DNA from: Candidatus Nitrosocaldaceae archaeon
Lineage (GTDB): Archaea; Thermoproteota; Nitrososphaeria; Nitrososphaerales; Nitrosocaldaceae
NCBI GenBank assembly: GCA_026002835.1
Contig: BPGC01000002.1
Coordinates: forward strand, 178,622 to 242,621
DNA: 64,000 nt
Direction: 5' to 3'
Shown: one piece after another, positions 18,836-29,474 of the stretch
Layout of the letters: each line of letters starts with the position of its first letter
Position numbering within the stretch: the first letter of the stretch is position 1
The notes under the pieces: generated by a model
Told to the model about the DNA's origin: nothing
Seen by the model: only the letters and a program-made list of their open reading frames with translations
Database searches by the model: none
Made by a program: the position numbers and the translations under genes

Positions 18836-20062
18836 TCATATCCTAAATATCATTCTTGCTCTTTCTAAAGCATCTGCTAAAGCATCGATCTCTTCCTTAG
18901 TATTGTATAGATATAAACTTGCTCTTGACGTTGCTGCTGTATCAAGTTTCTCCATCAATGGCTGAGCGCAATGATGACCAGATCTTATAGCTATTCCATC
19001 CTCATCCAATATGGTTGCCAAGTCATGAGGGTGTATATCTCCTAGATTGAATGATATAACCCCTCCTCTCTTATTTATATCAAATGTGCCATATATCTCT
19101 AAACCTTTAATTCCAGATAATCTATCTAATGCATATTCTGTCAATTCCTTCTCATATTCATGCATATTCTCAATTCCTATCTTATTTATATAATCTATAG
19201 CCTTACCAAATGCTATAACATCAGCTATATTTGGAGTTCCAGCCTCATATTTCCATGGAAGATCATTATATATAGTCTCATATTTATGAACCTCTTTGAT
19301 CATATCACCGCCTCCTAAGAATGGAGGCATATCTTCTAGAATCTCTTTCTTAGCATATAATACGCCAACTCCAGTTGGTCCTAGCATCTTATGAGCAGAG
19401 AATGCCATGAAATCACAATCTAGATCTTTTACATCTACTGGTATATGAGGAACGGATTGTGCACCATCTATAAGCACAGGTATGCCTTTCTCATGAACAT
19501 ATCTAACTATATCCTTTGCTGGTGCTATGGTTCCTAAAACATTTGACATATGGCTAAAGGATACTAACTTTACTCTATCTTGCTCTAAGAAGTTATGTAG
19601 ATCGTCAAGTATTAGCATACCTTCTTCATCTACTCTAATATAATCAAGGTTAGCTTTTTTCTCTTTTGTAATTATCTGCCACGGAACTATATTACTATGA
19701 TGCTCAAACTCTGTAATTATTACTCTATCATTCTTTTTGATATTCTTTCTGCCCCATGTATATGCTACTAGATTTAATGCTTCGGTAGCATTCCTTACAA
19801 ATATTATCTCTTCTCTATCAGCATTTATGAACTTTGCAACCTTGTCTCTAGTCTCTTCATAAGCAGCCGTTGCTTCCTCAGATAATTGGTAAGCTGCTCT
19901 ATGAACATTAGCATTATAATATGTATAATACTTTTTTAAAGCATTGATAACTTGTTTAGGTTTTTGAGTAGTTGCTGCATTATCCAAATAGATTAAAGGT
20001 TTTCCATTCCTTACCTTACGCTTTAGTATTGGAAAGTCTTCTCTTATCTTCTCAACATTCAT
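18836..20062 (-). CDS. sufS: Cysteine desulfurase SufS
   Basis: A class-II PLP cysteine desulfurase. YLDNAATTQKP is near the N terminus, the PLP lysine lies in FSAHKMLGPTG, and the catalytic Cys loop is SGHHCAQPLM near the C terminus. It supplies persulfide sulfur for Fe-S assembly. I start at ATG 20062, one base after the Rieske stop (TAAG-ATG); ATG 20086 would overlap the preceding gene by 23 bp. Confidence 0.93.
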   Translation of the reverse strand: MNVEKIREDFPILKRKVRNGKPLIYLDNAATTQKPKQVINALKKYYTYYNANVHRAAYQLSEEATAAYEETRDKVAKFINADREEIIFVRNATEALNLVAYTWGRKNIKKNDRVIITEFEHHSNIVPWQIITKEKKANLDYIRVDEEGMLILDDLHNFLEQDRVKLVSFSHMSNVLGTIAPAKDIVRYVHEKGIPVLIDGAQSVPHIPVDVKDLDCDFMAFSAHKMLGPTGVGVLYAKKEILEDMPPFLGGGDMIKEVHKYETIYNDLPWKYEAGTPNIADVIAFGKAIDYINKIGIENMHEYEKELTEYALDRLSGIKGLEIYGTFDINKRGGVISFNLGDIHPHDLATILDEDGIAIRSGHHCAQPLMEKLDTAATSRASLYLYNTKEEIDALADALERARMIFRI

Positions 20063-20063
20063 C

Positions 20064-20369
20064 TTAGATCTCAACATAAATATCATCTCCTTCTATTTTA
20101 ATATTATATAGCTTTAAAGGTTCTTCTGCTGGAGGGCTTACTGCTTTACCACTAGTTATCTCAAACTGTGCTAGATGCAATGGGCATGTTATAGTATCAT
20201 CTGTTATAAAACCATTTGATAGATCGGCATATTGATGAGTGCAGATTCTATCTAAAGCGTATATTTTATCATCTTTTCTTATTAGCATTATCTTCTTATC
20301 ATCAATATCAATGCTAAATATATTATCGATATCTGATAGTTTACATGCTTTAACAAGCAATTTGATCAT
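20064..20369 (-). CDS. Rieske-type ferredoxin in the SUF operon
   Basis: The two Rieske [2Fe-2S] motifs are CTHQYADLS and CPLHLAQFE, giving two Cys and two His ligands in a 101-aa protein with no membrane anchor. It probably supplies electrons to cluster assembly or other soluble oxidoreductases. It overlaps sufD by 4 bp (ATGA) and is followed directly by sufS, as seen in other archaeal suf clusters. Confidence 0.9.
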   Translation of the reverse strand: MIKLLVKACKLSDIDNIFSIDIDDKKIMLIRKDDKIYALDRICTHQYADLSNGFITDDTITCPLHLAQFEITSGKAVSPPAEEPLKLYNIKIEGDDIYVEI

Positions 20370-21757
20370 CTATACTTATAATGCTTCTCAAAGAGGTCTG
20401 TCTCTATCCTCTTACTTTCTCTCTCTACCTCTAAGAACTCTTCCATTATCTCATCACTCCTTATTATCAAAGGTCTTCCATACCACTTACTCTCTATAAG
20501 ATACTTTGTCCATGCTCTAGCCTCTGGACTTAGCCTTCTCAATAATGGCTCTACGAAACCTAATACTATCATCCTCTTTGCATCTTCTTTACTAAAGCCT
20601 CTAGCCATTAGATAGAAGATCTGTTCTTCATCTATCTGTGCTACTGATGCTGAATGTGTTGCTTTTACCTCATTATTCTCTATCTCTAGACTTGGTATAG
20701 AATCGGCTTTTGCACCCTTGTTCAATATTATAGCATGACCAGCTAGATAAGATTCTGAATTCTTTGCATCTTTCTCTATTCTAATCATACCTTTGAATAA
20801 CGATCTAGCTTTGTCTCTAACAACATTCTTTGCTATCACTCTTCCTCTAGTGCTAGGGCTTTTATGTAATAGGTTAGACGTTACATCAAATATCTGATTA
20901 TTACTTCCGAATACTGTTTCCATATGTTCTATACTTGCTCCTTCTTCTTCCAATGAATTATCAATCTTGTATCTTGATAATAAACTACCAAATCCTCCTA
21001 GATATGAATTAAGCCTAGCATCTCTATTTACATATGCTTTTATATTTGCTACATGAGCGCTCTTCTCATTCATTGCTTGTAATATTATATGATTGAATTC
21101 AGCATTACTTGCTAGATAAGATTCATTCAACTCGAATAATACTTGTTGCTTATCTCCATCGTAATCTGAATATAATTCATGAACTACAGAAGCCCTACTT
21201 GAATTATCTAGATAGAAGATATTTCTAATAATACTTGATGCTCCATCTCTAGATTGTTCATGAATTATTGTAATTGGTTCCTCGAGTTCGATATTCTTAG
21301 GAATATATATGAATATGCCAGAATTGAATAATGCATGTTCTAATGCTAAGAACTTATCCTCTAAAGGATCTATCTTGTTTATAATACTTTTTAATTGCTC
21401 ATGTTTATTTAGAGCATCTGTTACTTTCTCTATGATAACACCTTTATCCTTGAGTTCTTTAGGTACTTTGATATCATAAATATTATTATTAACACTTAAA
21501 ATAGATGCTCCTTGAACCTCCTCAAACCTTTCGAGTACAGATTGAGAAGGTTCTTTAAGCTCTAGATCAAAGAATATAGAATCTTGCTTTAGTTCAGTAG
21601 CACTAGTATATTTATTATATAAACTAGATACCTCATTAGGTAACAATTGATAATACTCAAAGGCTCTACCTCTAATACCTTTGAGCCATGAAGGATCATT
21701 ATTAATTAAAGTAGCAAGATCATCTCTCTTTAATGAAGATAATAAAATTTGTGTCAT
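20366..21757 (-). CDS. sufD: Fe-S assembly protein SufD
   Basis: Shares the SufB/SufD beta-helix core, with the C-terminal ATHSASVAQIDEEQIFYLMARGFSKEDAKRMI block typical of the family. It lacks the N-terminal SufB extensions. SufD pairs with SufB as the membrane-free scaffold of the SufBC2D complex. It follows sufB by 7 bp. No sufC ATPase is adjacent. Confidence 0.9.
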   Translation of the reverse strand: MTQILLSSLKRDDLATLINNDPSWLKGIRGRAFEYYQLLPNEVSSLYNKYTSATELKQDSIFFDLELKEPSQSVLERFEEVQGASILSVNNNIYDIKVPKELKDKGVIIEKVTDALNKHEQLKSIINKIDPLEDKFLALEHALFNSGIFIYIPKNIELEEPITIIHEQSRDGASSIIRNIFYLDNSSRASVVHELYSDYDGDKQQVLFELNESYLASNAEFNHIILQAMNEKSAHVANIKAYVNRDARLNSYLGGFGSLLSRYKIDNSLEEEGASIEHMETVFGSNNQIFDVTSNLLHKSPSTRGRVIAKNVVRDKARSLFKGMIRIEKDAKNSESYLAGHAIILNKGAKADSIPSLEIENNEVKATHSASVAQIDEEQIFYLMARGFSKEDAKRMIVLGFVEPLLRRLSPEARAWTKYLIESKWYGRPLIIRSDEIMEEFLEVERESKRIETDLFEKHYKYR

Positions 21758-21764
21758 AGGCTAT

Positions 21765-23168
21765 CTAACCTACTGCTCCTTCCATCTCTAATTTTATAAG
21801 TCTGTTGAATTCTACAGCATATTCCATTGGTAGCTCTTTTGTGAATACTTCTAAGAATCCTGATACAACTAGGTTTAATGCTTCTTGCTCACTAAATCCT
21901 CTGCTCATTAGATAGAATACTTGATCCTCTCCTATTTTGCCTACACTAGCCTCATGAGTTATAGTAGCATCGTCCTCATTAACCTCTATATATGGATATG
22001 TATCAGTTCTACTATGATCATCTATAAGTAGAGCATCACATCTTACTGTGCTCTTTACATTCCTTGCACCCTTTGCTACATATAACAAGCCTCTATAACT
22101 TGTCCTTCCATCATCCTTGCTTACTGATTTACTTATTATCCTTGAGGTTGTATCTGGTGCTATATGAATAGCTTTTGCACCAGTATCTTGATGCTGACCT
22201 TTGCCAGCAAATGCTACAGATAATAGATCTGCTTTTGCACCTCTACCTAATAGATATACAGATGGGTATTTCATAGTCAATTTACTTCCAATATTAGCAT
22301 CTACCCATTCTACTACTGCATTCTCATAAGCATGGGCACGCTTTGTAACTAGATTATATACATCATTACTCCAATTCTGTAATGTTGTATATCTTACCGT
22401 TGCTCCTTTTTTAGCGATAACTTCAACTACAGCACAATGTAATGATTCTGTAGAGTATACTGGTGCTGTGCATCCTTCAATATAATGAACCTTGCTCCCT
22501 TCTTCAGCTATTATCAACGTTCTTTCAAACTGACCCATATTCTGAGCGTTTATTCTAAAGTAAGCGTTTAGAGGCATGTCTACCTCTACTCCCTTTGGTA
22601 TGTATACAAATGATCCTCCACTCCATACTGCACTATTCAATGCAGCAAATTTATTATCATTAGGAGGAACTACTGTAGCAAAATACTTCTTGAATATATC
22701 CTCATGTTCTTTCAATGCTGAATCTGTATCCATGAATATTACTCCCTTCTTTGCTAGATCTTCTCTAATGCTATGATATACTGTTTCAGACTCATATTGT
22801 GCTCCTACTCCTGCTAGGAACTTTCTCTCAGCCTCTGGTATTCCTAATCTCTCAAATGTTCTTCTTATATTCTCTGGAAGTTCATCCCAACTCTTACCTT
22901 GTTTATCTACCGCCTTTGCATAGTAATACACATTATCAAAATCTACTTTGCTTAGATCTCCACCCCAAGTAGGCATTGGAGTATTTATGAAGATATCATA
23001 AGCCTTTAATCTGAACTCTCTCATCCATTCTGGTTCATTCTTTATTCTGCTTATCTCTTCTACTGTCTCTCTGCTCAAACCCTTCTTGCTAAGATATGTA
23101 TACATCTCTATAGGATCCTTGAAATCATACTTGCTGTAATCTCTAACAATCTCTTCTGTCATCATCAT
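21765..23168 (-). CDS. sufB: Fe-S assembly protein SufB
   Basis: A 467-aa scaffold protein with SufB features: GVGAQYESE and [18 protein letters not shown] (containing the conserved Cys), [11 protein letters not shown] and the C-terminal [20 protein letters not shown]. It builds and transfers clusters together with SufC and SufD. It is the first gene of the operon; upstream is a divergent promoter region shared with the secreted-protein gene at 23319. Confidence 0.95.
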   Translation of the reverse strand: MMMTEEIVRDYSKYDFKDPIEMYTYLSKKGLSRETVEEISRIKNEPEWMREFRLKAYDIFINTPMPTWGGDLSKVDFDNVYYYAKAVDKQGKSWDELPENIRRTFERLGIPEAERKFLAGVGAQYESETVYHSIREDLAKKGVIFMDTDSALKEHEDIFKKYFATVVPPNDNKFAALNSAVWSGGSFVYIPKGVEVDMPLNAYFRINAQNMGQFERTLIIAEEGSKVHYIEGCTAPVYSTESLHCAVVEVIAKKGATVRYTTLQNWSNDVYNLVTKRAHAYENAVVEWVDANIGSKLTMKYPSVYLLGRGAKADLLSVAFAGKGQHQDTGAKAIHIAPDTTSRIISKSVSKDDGRTSYRGLLYVAKGARNVKSTVRCDALLIDDHSRTDTYPYIEVNEDDATITHEASVGKIGEDQVFYLMSRGFSEQEALNLVVSGFLEVFTKELPMEYAVEFNRLIKLEMEGAVG

Positions 23169-23318
23169 TATAACAGTGTTATACTTATTTAAACATTACA
23201 GTAAATAGATCAGTAATACTGGTTATAAAATCTCATTAGAAAATTGTAGAAAAGTTTGATTTTTCTATTAGCAAAATAACCACAAAAGTTTATAAAAAGG
23301 AAGCGAAGAGCATACAAT

Positions 23319-24362
23319 ATGTCAAAACGAACTCTAGCGATGTTTCTAGCACTCTCAATGCTAATACTGCCATTATATCAAGCAAATGCGGCTGAATTAA
23401 ATGTAATGATATTTGCTCAAAGTGATCAGGCATTTGGACAGTTCAAGGCTCATCAAGTAGCATCAATGAATTATGAAGGGGGCAAAGCTAGTGAGTTATT
23501 TAATGGCCTAAATAAATCCATACAGTTTATTGCTGATATGAATACACCAGGAGTAAGAGAGTTAATGGATAGAATGAACCAAAACCTATTAGAACTTAAT
23601 TCTCCAGCACAATTTGAAGAGATTACTATAAATTACAAGGCTAGTGTATCTGGAGATGAACGGACTGCATTGATGGATCTTTCAGTAATAATAGACTTTA
23701 AATTGACTGATCTAGTAGTAGATGGTAATACTGCATCTTCAGAAGGAGCTAGGACTGATCTAAACTGGAGAGGTTTGAAGATTGATGGACCAGTTATAAT
23801 TAATGCTCCAGAGGTTGGAGAGATAGATATAAATACTATGAAAGGATTCTTGGAGAAAGCCGCTCCAGAGATAGCAAACACATTAGCAGCTGGTGGAGCT
23901 GATGAGATATTAACAACTCCATTGCTAGACTTTAGTGGAATAAAAGAGTTGCCTATCAGTAATTGGCATAGTTCATTCGATGCTACTGGAGGAGTTGCTG
24001 AAGCGGAGAGATATGGTCTGGCAGAAAATGTACCTCCAGTTATAACAACACTAGCAAAAGGTGAGAGCAGCTTCAGAGAAGGACAAGTATTAGAGACTGA
24101 ATTAGAGAAGGATGTAAGTATTGACGGTGAGACTATAAAATTACATATGACTATACCTCCAGCATATGCATCAATTAGATTAGCTGGTTATGCAACGACT
24201 GAGATTGTAGGAGATAGCGAATATGCTATGGTAACTGATGAAGCCCCAGTAGGCAAACAGATCTATGGAAGTCAGAATCTACCAATCATGGTAGTAGCAA
24301 TATTTGCTGGTATGGCAGCTATTATAGCGGGTATAGTAATATGGAAGGTTAACAAGAAATAA
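23319..24362 (+). CDS. Secreted protein anchored by a C-terminal membrane helix
   Basis: Signal peptide ending ANAAE, a 290-residue extracellular domain without cysteines, then a C-terminal helix (VVAIFAGMAAIIAGIVIW) with KVNKK. The ATG is about 25 bp after a TATA-like TTTATAAAAAG at 23288-23298, so a leaderless mRNA is likely. No domain is recognised. It is divergent from sufB and converges on superoxide dismutase. Confidence 0.7.
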   Translation: MSKRTLAMFLALSMLILPLYQANAAELNVMIFAQSDQAFGQFKAHQVASMNYEGGKASELFNGLNKSIQFIADMNTPGVRELMDRMNQNLLELNSPAQFEEITINYKASVSGDERTALMDLSVIIDFKLTDLVVDGNTASSEGARTDLNWRGLKIDGPVIINAPEVGEIDINTMKGFLEKAAPEIANTLAAGGADEILTTPLLDFSGIKELPISNWHSSFDATGGVAEAERYGLAENVPPVITTLAKGESSFREGQVLETELEKDVSIDGETIKLHMTIPPAYASIRLAGYATTEIVGDSEYAMVTDEAPVGKQIYGSQNLPIMVVAIFAGMAAIIAGIVIWKVNKK

Positions 24363-24401
24363 TTTTTACTTTTAATTAATTTTTTAAAAATAAAAATAAT
24401 T
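24363..24401. terminator. T/A-rich convergent terminator
   Basis: Short runs of T (TTTTTAC, TTTTTTAAAAATAAAAATAA) occupy the whole gap between two convergent genes, giving T-tracts in both directions. This is the usual form of an intrinsic archaeal terminator; it is inferred from composition only. Confidence 0.4.
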
Positions 24402-25007
24402 TTAGACTTTGGCTTTCTGAAGTCTATTATCGGCATCGTCCCAATTTACCACATTCCACCATGCTTTTACATAGTCGCCTTTAACATTCTTGTATTGTAG
24501 ATAATAAGCATGCTCCCACATATCTAATACTAGTATTGGAACTGTACCTTGACCTACTTGCATATTATGCTTCTCTACACTAAAAGTCATTAACTGATCA
24601 GATAATGGATCATATGCTAATATTGCCCAACCTATACCTTCAACGTTCTTTGCAGTCTCACTAAATTGTAACTTGAATGCATCGAATGATCCAAAATCCT
24701 CATTTATCATATCTGCTAGTTTCCCTCCTGGACTTCCTCCTCCGTTAGGACTCATGTTTGGCCAGAATATTGAATGTAATACATGCCCAGAGACATGGAA
24801 TGATAGATCTCTTTCTATAGCTCTTATATCAACTCCTTCAAAATTGTTCTTCCTAGCATTCTCTAACTTCTCTAATGCTGCATTTGCTCCATTCACATAT
24901 GTCTGATGATGCTTGTCATGATGCAGAGTCATTATCTCTTTTGATATATGGGGTTCTAATGCATCATATGCATATGGCAGTGGTGGTAATTCGTATTTTT
25001 TTACCAT
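24402..25007 (-). CDS. sodA: Superoxide dismutase (Fe/Mn)
   Basis: 201 aa with all metal ligands visible: His in EIMTLHHDKHHQTYV, His in HVSGHVLHSIFW, Asp and His in LDMWEHAYYLQYKN. The protein follows the Fe/Mn SOD family throughout and removes superoxide in the cytosol. A single-gene unit; the metal cannot be decided from sequence alone. Confidence 0.95.
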   Translation of the reverse strand: MVKKYELPPLPYAYDALEPHISKEIMTLHHDKHHQTYVNGANAALEKLENARKNNFEGVDIRAIERDLSFHVSGHVLHSIFWPNMSPNGGGSPGGKLADMINEDFGSFDAFKLQFSETAKNVEGIGWAILAYDPLSDQLMTFSVEKHNMQVGQGTVPILVLDMWEHAYYLQYKNVKGDYVKAWWNVVNWDDADNRLQKAKV

Positions 25008-25131
25008 GATATCTGTTAACTAGCATCCTCTTTTAACTTTTATCCTACTACTAATAATATTAATTCTCTATAACATATCCTAGTTATAAATAAGATAATT
25101 TGTAATTATGGCAAGATTGACATAAATATAT

Positions 25132-27597
25132 TTATACTAATGATATATCACCTTCTATATTATTTACATTACTTTCTACTCCATCCAGTATCCTAGTAAA
25201 TACTTCTAACGCTGCATATTTATGCAAAAACTCGTTATTATTACCACATCTATATGAATAGGTGCATCTAGGGCATCCATCTTCATTCTTGCATCTGCAT
25301 TCTTCTAATATGCTTTTACCTCTAATGAATACTTCTTCTAATCTATCATACAATACCTTACTAGCTCCATTACCTCCTATGCTTGAATCATATACAAAGA
25401 TCAGACCAGAAGAACCTAAAGATATGCCTCCTAGATCTTGACTAGCTCCTCCAGTAATCATCTTACTCCCTTCAATAATTACATGTTCAGTTGCATGATA
25501 AGCACTCATCTTAACTCTTAATTGATCAGAGTTATTAGCATATTTAATAGGCTCTGGAGCTCTGAATACCAAACCCTTAGTTACAAAATCATATTCTAAT
25601 ATATCATCAAGCATTACCTTCTTACCTTTATTTACCTCAGAACCTATCTCTATGTTTACATAACCTAAAACTCTTTTTGTTATATGCAATAAACAATGTA
25701 ATACTTCTATATTGAATACCTTCTTCTTATCATAAACCTCTTCTATTGATGGCCATTCTTCACTTAATGCTTTAGTATAATATGGATAATTATTGGGAAG
25801 TGATGATAGATATGCTTTATATTTATCTAGATCTAATTGATCAACTCTATATCTTTTACCAGCAAGAAAGTATACAGCATCATTATGTAATTCTTCCAAT
25901 GCTATAGGTAATGTTCTCTCTCCAACTCTCTTCTTATTTACATAGATATCAATGCTCTTTCCGCTACCTCTTATATTGATCTCATGTAATAGCTTTATAG
26001 CAGTTCTATAGTTAGCTATATATCTATTAGATACATGCTTGATCAACTGCTTCTCTAACAACTCATCTATAACCTTGGCATACTCATCATAATATGTATC
26101 TGGCAATGGTTTATCACATATCATAGCTAATAATTGATACTCTTGAACGGTTGGATTGTATGGATCTATATAAGCATATTCAAAATCACTAAGATAATCT
26201 TCTGGATGATTCTTATAATACTGGCTTATCGGATCATTCCCAAATGCTAAGAATGCATAACCAGTCTGCTGTTTCCTAGCCGCTCTTCCTAACCTCTGAT
26301 ATAATCTATTTATTGGTATCTTGCTAGATATTATAGCATCTAGATCTCCAATATCTATTCCTAATTCTAAAGTAGGAGTTGCTGATAAAGCCATCAATTC
26401 TCCTTTCTTAAATTGATCCTCTACAGCATTCCTATACGTTTGAGATAAACCAGCCCTATGAACTTTGATCTTTATTCCTTGCCTAGAGCCGTAATATGCT
26501 AATAATTCAGCAGATAGATGAGAATCAGAGAATACCAAAGTCTTATGTTTATTAGCCAACCTTTTTAATAGATCTAACATTAATGCTCTTTGTGTTCTCA
26601 ATGTTGGATATAACATAGCGAAATGGATCTTTCCTCTCTTACCTTTGCCTTCAACTATCTTAACCTTTCTGTCAAACAATCTTTCACAGAACTCTTTAGC
26701 ATTTGGCAAAGTTGCAGATGCTGCTATTATCTGAAATCTACTAAACCTTCCTAGTCTCTTTATTATGTAATGAATATGAGAACCAAAGATTCCTGTATAG
26801 ATATGAACCTCATCTATTATTAGATATCTTACATTCTTTAATAATGTTATAAGATCAGTTCTATGCATTAGATGATAATGTAAAGTATCAAAGTTTGTTA
26901 GTATTATCTGAGGTTTACTATTAATAATATATCTTCTCTCATCTTGTGGTGTATCCCCATCAAGTATTGCAATTCTAATGCCTAAAGCATTAGCATATTT
27001 CCTTATTTTGCTAGCCTGATCTCTAGCTAAAGCTTTAGTAGGATATACAAATAATGCATGAGAATCTTTTATGCATTCTAGTATTGGAATTGTGAATGCT
27101 TCTGTCTTTCCACTAGCAGTAGGTGCTACTATAACAACATCTTTACCATCAATTATATCACTTATTGCTTCTTCTTGAAATTTGTATAATCTATCAATCC
27201 CATTCTTCTTTAATGCATCTTTAAGCATATCATCTATCTCTAGTTCATCTATAGCAATACCAAATTCTGGTTCTTGTTCATCTAACAATTTATAATATAC
27301 AACATAATCTTTCTTTGTGTATAATATATCATGAATGAGTTTATCGTTTATACCATTAAGGAGTTTATCAACTTCTGCTTTACTCCTTACCAACCCTTCA
27401 TTTACTAATATATCATCAAGGGATATGCTAGTAATCTCATCAGCATCGTATAATTCTAGGTATGCTAGATATGCTAGATCTAGATTAGGCTCATCAATAA
27501 TACTTCCTATAGTGCATCTATTGCAATAGAATAACCATCTTGCATTCTCAACTCTCTCATATATCAATCGTTTTTTACATTTCGGGCATCTATACAT
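25132..27597 (-). CDS. DEAD/DEAH-box helicase with DUF1998/MZB C-terminal domain (MrfA-like)
   Basis: An 821-aa SF2 helicase. An N-terminal zinc ribbon (CPKCKKRL...CNRC) is followed by Walker A APTASGKT near residue 165, DEVH near 265, SATLP and QRLGRAARKQQTG. The C-terminal region ends with four cysteines (CRC...GCPRCTYSYRCG), as in the MrfA/Hrq1-type helicases with DUF1998 that act in DNA crosslink repair. It probably repairs DNA lesions; it is divergent from the methyltransferase gene. Confidence 0.88.
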   Translation of the reverse strand: MYRCPKCKKRLIYERVENARWLFYCNRCTIGSIIDEPNLDLAYLAYLELYDADEITSISLDDILVNEGLVRSKAEVDKLLNGINDKLIHDILYTKKDYVVYYKLLDEQEPEFGIAIDELEIDDMLKDALKKNGIDRLYKFQEEAISDIIDGKDVVIVAPTASGKTEAFTIPILECIKDSHALFVYPTKALARDQASKIRKYANALGIRIAILDGDTPQDERRYIINSKPQIILTNFDTLHYHLMHRTDLITLLKNVRYLIIDEVHIYTGIFGSHIHYIIKRLGRFSRFQIIAASATLPNAKEFCERLFDRKVKIVEGKGKRGKIHFAMLYPTLRTQRALMLDLLKRLANKHKTLVFSDSHLSAELLAYYGSRQGIKIKVHRAGLSQTYRNAVEDQFKKGELMALSATPTLELGIDIGDLDAIISSKIPINRLYQRLGRAARKQQTGYAFLAFGNDPISQYYKNHPEDYLSDFEYAYIDPYNPTVQEYQLLAMICDKPLPDTYYDEYAKVIDELLEKQLIKHVSNRYIANYRTAIKLLHEINIRGSGKSIDIYVNKKRVGERTLPIALEELHNDAVYFLAGKRYRVDQLDLDKYKAYLSSLPNNYPYYTKALSEEWPSIEEVYDKKKVFNIEVLHCLLHITKRVLGYVNIEIGSEVNKGKKVMLDDILEYDFVTKGLVFRAPEPIKYANNSDQLRVKMSAYHATEHVIIEGSKMITGGASQDLGGISLGSSGLIFVYDSSIGGNGASKVLYDRLEEVFIRGKSILEECRCKNEDGCPRCTYSYRCGNNNEFLHKYAALEVFTRILDGVESNVNNIEGDISLV

Positions 27598-27636
27598 ACC
27601 AATTCATTTAATTTGGTATAAATGAAATAAAAATGC

Positions 27637-28323
27637 ATGGGATTAGGCAAAGAGTATTGGCATGACGTTATTAATGTGCTTAGAGATATAATTCCTGTAT
27701 ATGATAAAGTTAATCTAGCAATATCGCTAGGAAAAGCTAAAGAGTTAAGAGAGAAAGGGATTCAATTGTTATTGAATGATAATATGTTTGTTTTAGATGC
27801 TGGTTCTGGCTATGGTAATATGACTGAAACGTTGCTAAATCTCAAGCAAGATGCTAAAATAATTATGCTAGATCCAATACCAGAGATGCTTATGCTTGCT
27901 AAGGAAAGGTTTGCTAATATACCAAAAATATCTGGAGTATTTGAACATATACCATTTGACGATAATACATTCACTTCAATTATGTGTGGTTATTCATTCA
28001 GAGATGCAATAAGTTATAGCAAAGCAATTGAAGAGTTTGCTAGAGTGTTGAAAGATGATGGAAGGTTGGTAATAGTAGATATAGGTAAACCAGATAATAT
28101 ATTATTTAGGTTAGGAGTAGGATTTTATCTTAGATTTTTAATGCCTCTTCTAGCATTTCTAGTAGCTGGGAGATTAGGCTTGAAGTTTAAGGAGATATAT
28201 GGGACATGGAAAAGTCTTCCAAAGAATAAAGATATGATCAAGTTATTAGAAACAAAGTTTAGAAGAGTTGAGATGCATAGTATGTTATTTGGAGGTGCGG
28301 TTATCTTTATAGCATACAAGTGA
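27637..28323 (+). CDS. SAM-dependent methyltransferase, UbiE/MenG-like
   Basis: Rossmann-type class I methyltransferase with SAM motif VLDAGSGYGNMTETLL (about 50-65), then LDPIPEML and the region GYSFRDAISYSKAI. The overall pattern (YWHDVINVLRDIIPVYDKVN at the start) resembles the UbiE/COQ5 family that methylates quinones, so menaquinone methylation is plausible. An MFS transporter follows by 1 bp. Confidence 0.8.
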   Translation: MGLGKEYWHDVINVLRDIIPVYDKVNLAISLGKAKELREKGIQLLLNDNMFVLDAGSGYGNMTETLLNLKQDAKIIMLDPIPEMLMLAKERFANIPKISGVFEHIPFDDNTFTSIMCGYSFRDAISYSKAIEEFARVLKDDGRLVIVDIGKPDNILFRLGVGFYLRFLMPLLAFLVAGRLGLKFKEIYGTWKSLPKNKDMIKLLETKFRRVEMHSMLFGGAVIFIAYK

Positions 28324-28324
28324 G

Positions 28325-29458
28325 ATGATGAACAAGTTATTACTGCCAATATTCTTTGCTGCATTATTTGTAGGGATAGCATATGGTTCTCATGCTCCAT
28401 TAGTTCCAGTCTTTGCTAGGGAAGAGATCAGTGCTACATATCTAGAGATCGGTGCTATTGGCATGGCTAATTATTTTCCATATATGTTTATGCCAGCATT
28501 AGTTGGTATATTACTAGATAAATTTAATCGAGGATTGATAATGAGCATAGGCATAGCTATAAGCGCTTCCTCAATATTCTTATTATCATTATCAAATACA
28601 GTTATTGATGTAATGATAATAAGATCATTTGCTGGTTTAGCACATGCTTTCTTTTGGCCAGCAGCTACATCTATAGTAACTAGCATTAGCAATAATGCAG
28701 TAAAATCGGTATCTAGGTATACCATGTTCTGGGTTGCTGGTTACATGATCGGACCGTTAATAGGGTCGTTATTATTTGAGAATTTTGGTTTTAGATTGTT
28801 ATTTCAATATACATCGTTTATAATGCTTATAGCTTTAGCATCAGCATCAATATCTATTATGAGAGTAAAAAATAGGTATAGTAAAAAAGAAGAGTATTCG
28901 TTTAAAAGTATGATCATGATCATGAAAAGCAAGATTAGAGTATATATCCTAGTTATGTATTATAGTGCTTCATTTGGGATAGTGTTAGCAGTACTTCCAG
29001 CCTATATAAAGGAGAATGGCATCAATGAATTCAACATAGGAGTATTATTCTTCATCTTTGGCTTAGCAAGATTGATTACATTATTCTTTACTCATAAATT
29101 TGCCGATAAAGCAATCTTGATCATAGTTATTGCTACTATCCTTATAGCATTCTCTATGCTTATAGTATATGCATTAGTAGAATTTAATCTCATAGCATTA
29201 GCATTGATCATGTTTGGTTTTGCATTTAGTATATACTTCCCTATAACTTTAGGCATAGCAACAAAGAATGTCTCTAATGATGTGCTTGGAAGGTATGTAG
29301 GATCTTATGAGACTGTATTTGGTATAGGTTGGACTACTGGCCCAGTAGTAGCTGGAGTATTAGCAGATATATTTACTAGTAGCACCCCATACTTGATCAT
29401 GTTTATTATAGGTATTATATTGCCTATAATAATGCTCAGAAGATTTAATTCTGAGTAA
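28325..29458 (+). CDS. MFS transporter
   Basis: About 12 predicted membrane helices in 377 aa. The MFS motif between helices 2 and 3 is seen as GILLDKFNRGLI, and a second loop FADKAIL between helices 8 and 9. Substrate unknown. It begins 2 bases after the methyltransferase stop, so the two genes form an operon with the TatA-like gene 17 bp downstream. Confidence 0.85.
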   Translation: MMNKLLLPIFFAALFVGIAYGSHAPLVPVFAREEISATYLEIGAIGMANYFPYMFMPALVGILLDKFNRGLIMSIGIAISASSIFLLSLSNTVIDVMIIRSFAGLAHAFFWPAATSIVTSISNNAVKSVSRYTMFWVAGYMIGPLIGSLLFENFGFRLLFQYTSFIMLIALASASISIMRVKNRYSKKEEYSFKSMIMIMKSKIRVYILVMYYSASFGIVLAVLPAYIKENGINEFNIGVLFFIFGLARLITLFFTHKFADKAILIIVIATILIAFSMLIVYALVEFNLIALALIMFGFAFSIYFPITLGIATKNVSNDVLGRYVGSYETVFGIGWTTGPVVAGVLADIFTSSTPYLIMFIIGIILPIIMLRRFNSE

Positions 29459-29474
29459 TTTAAATATTAATTAT

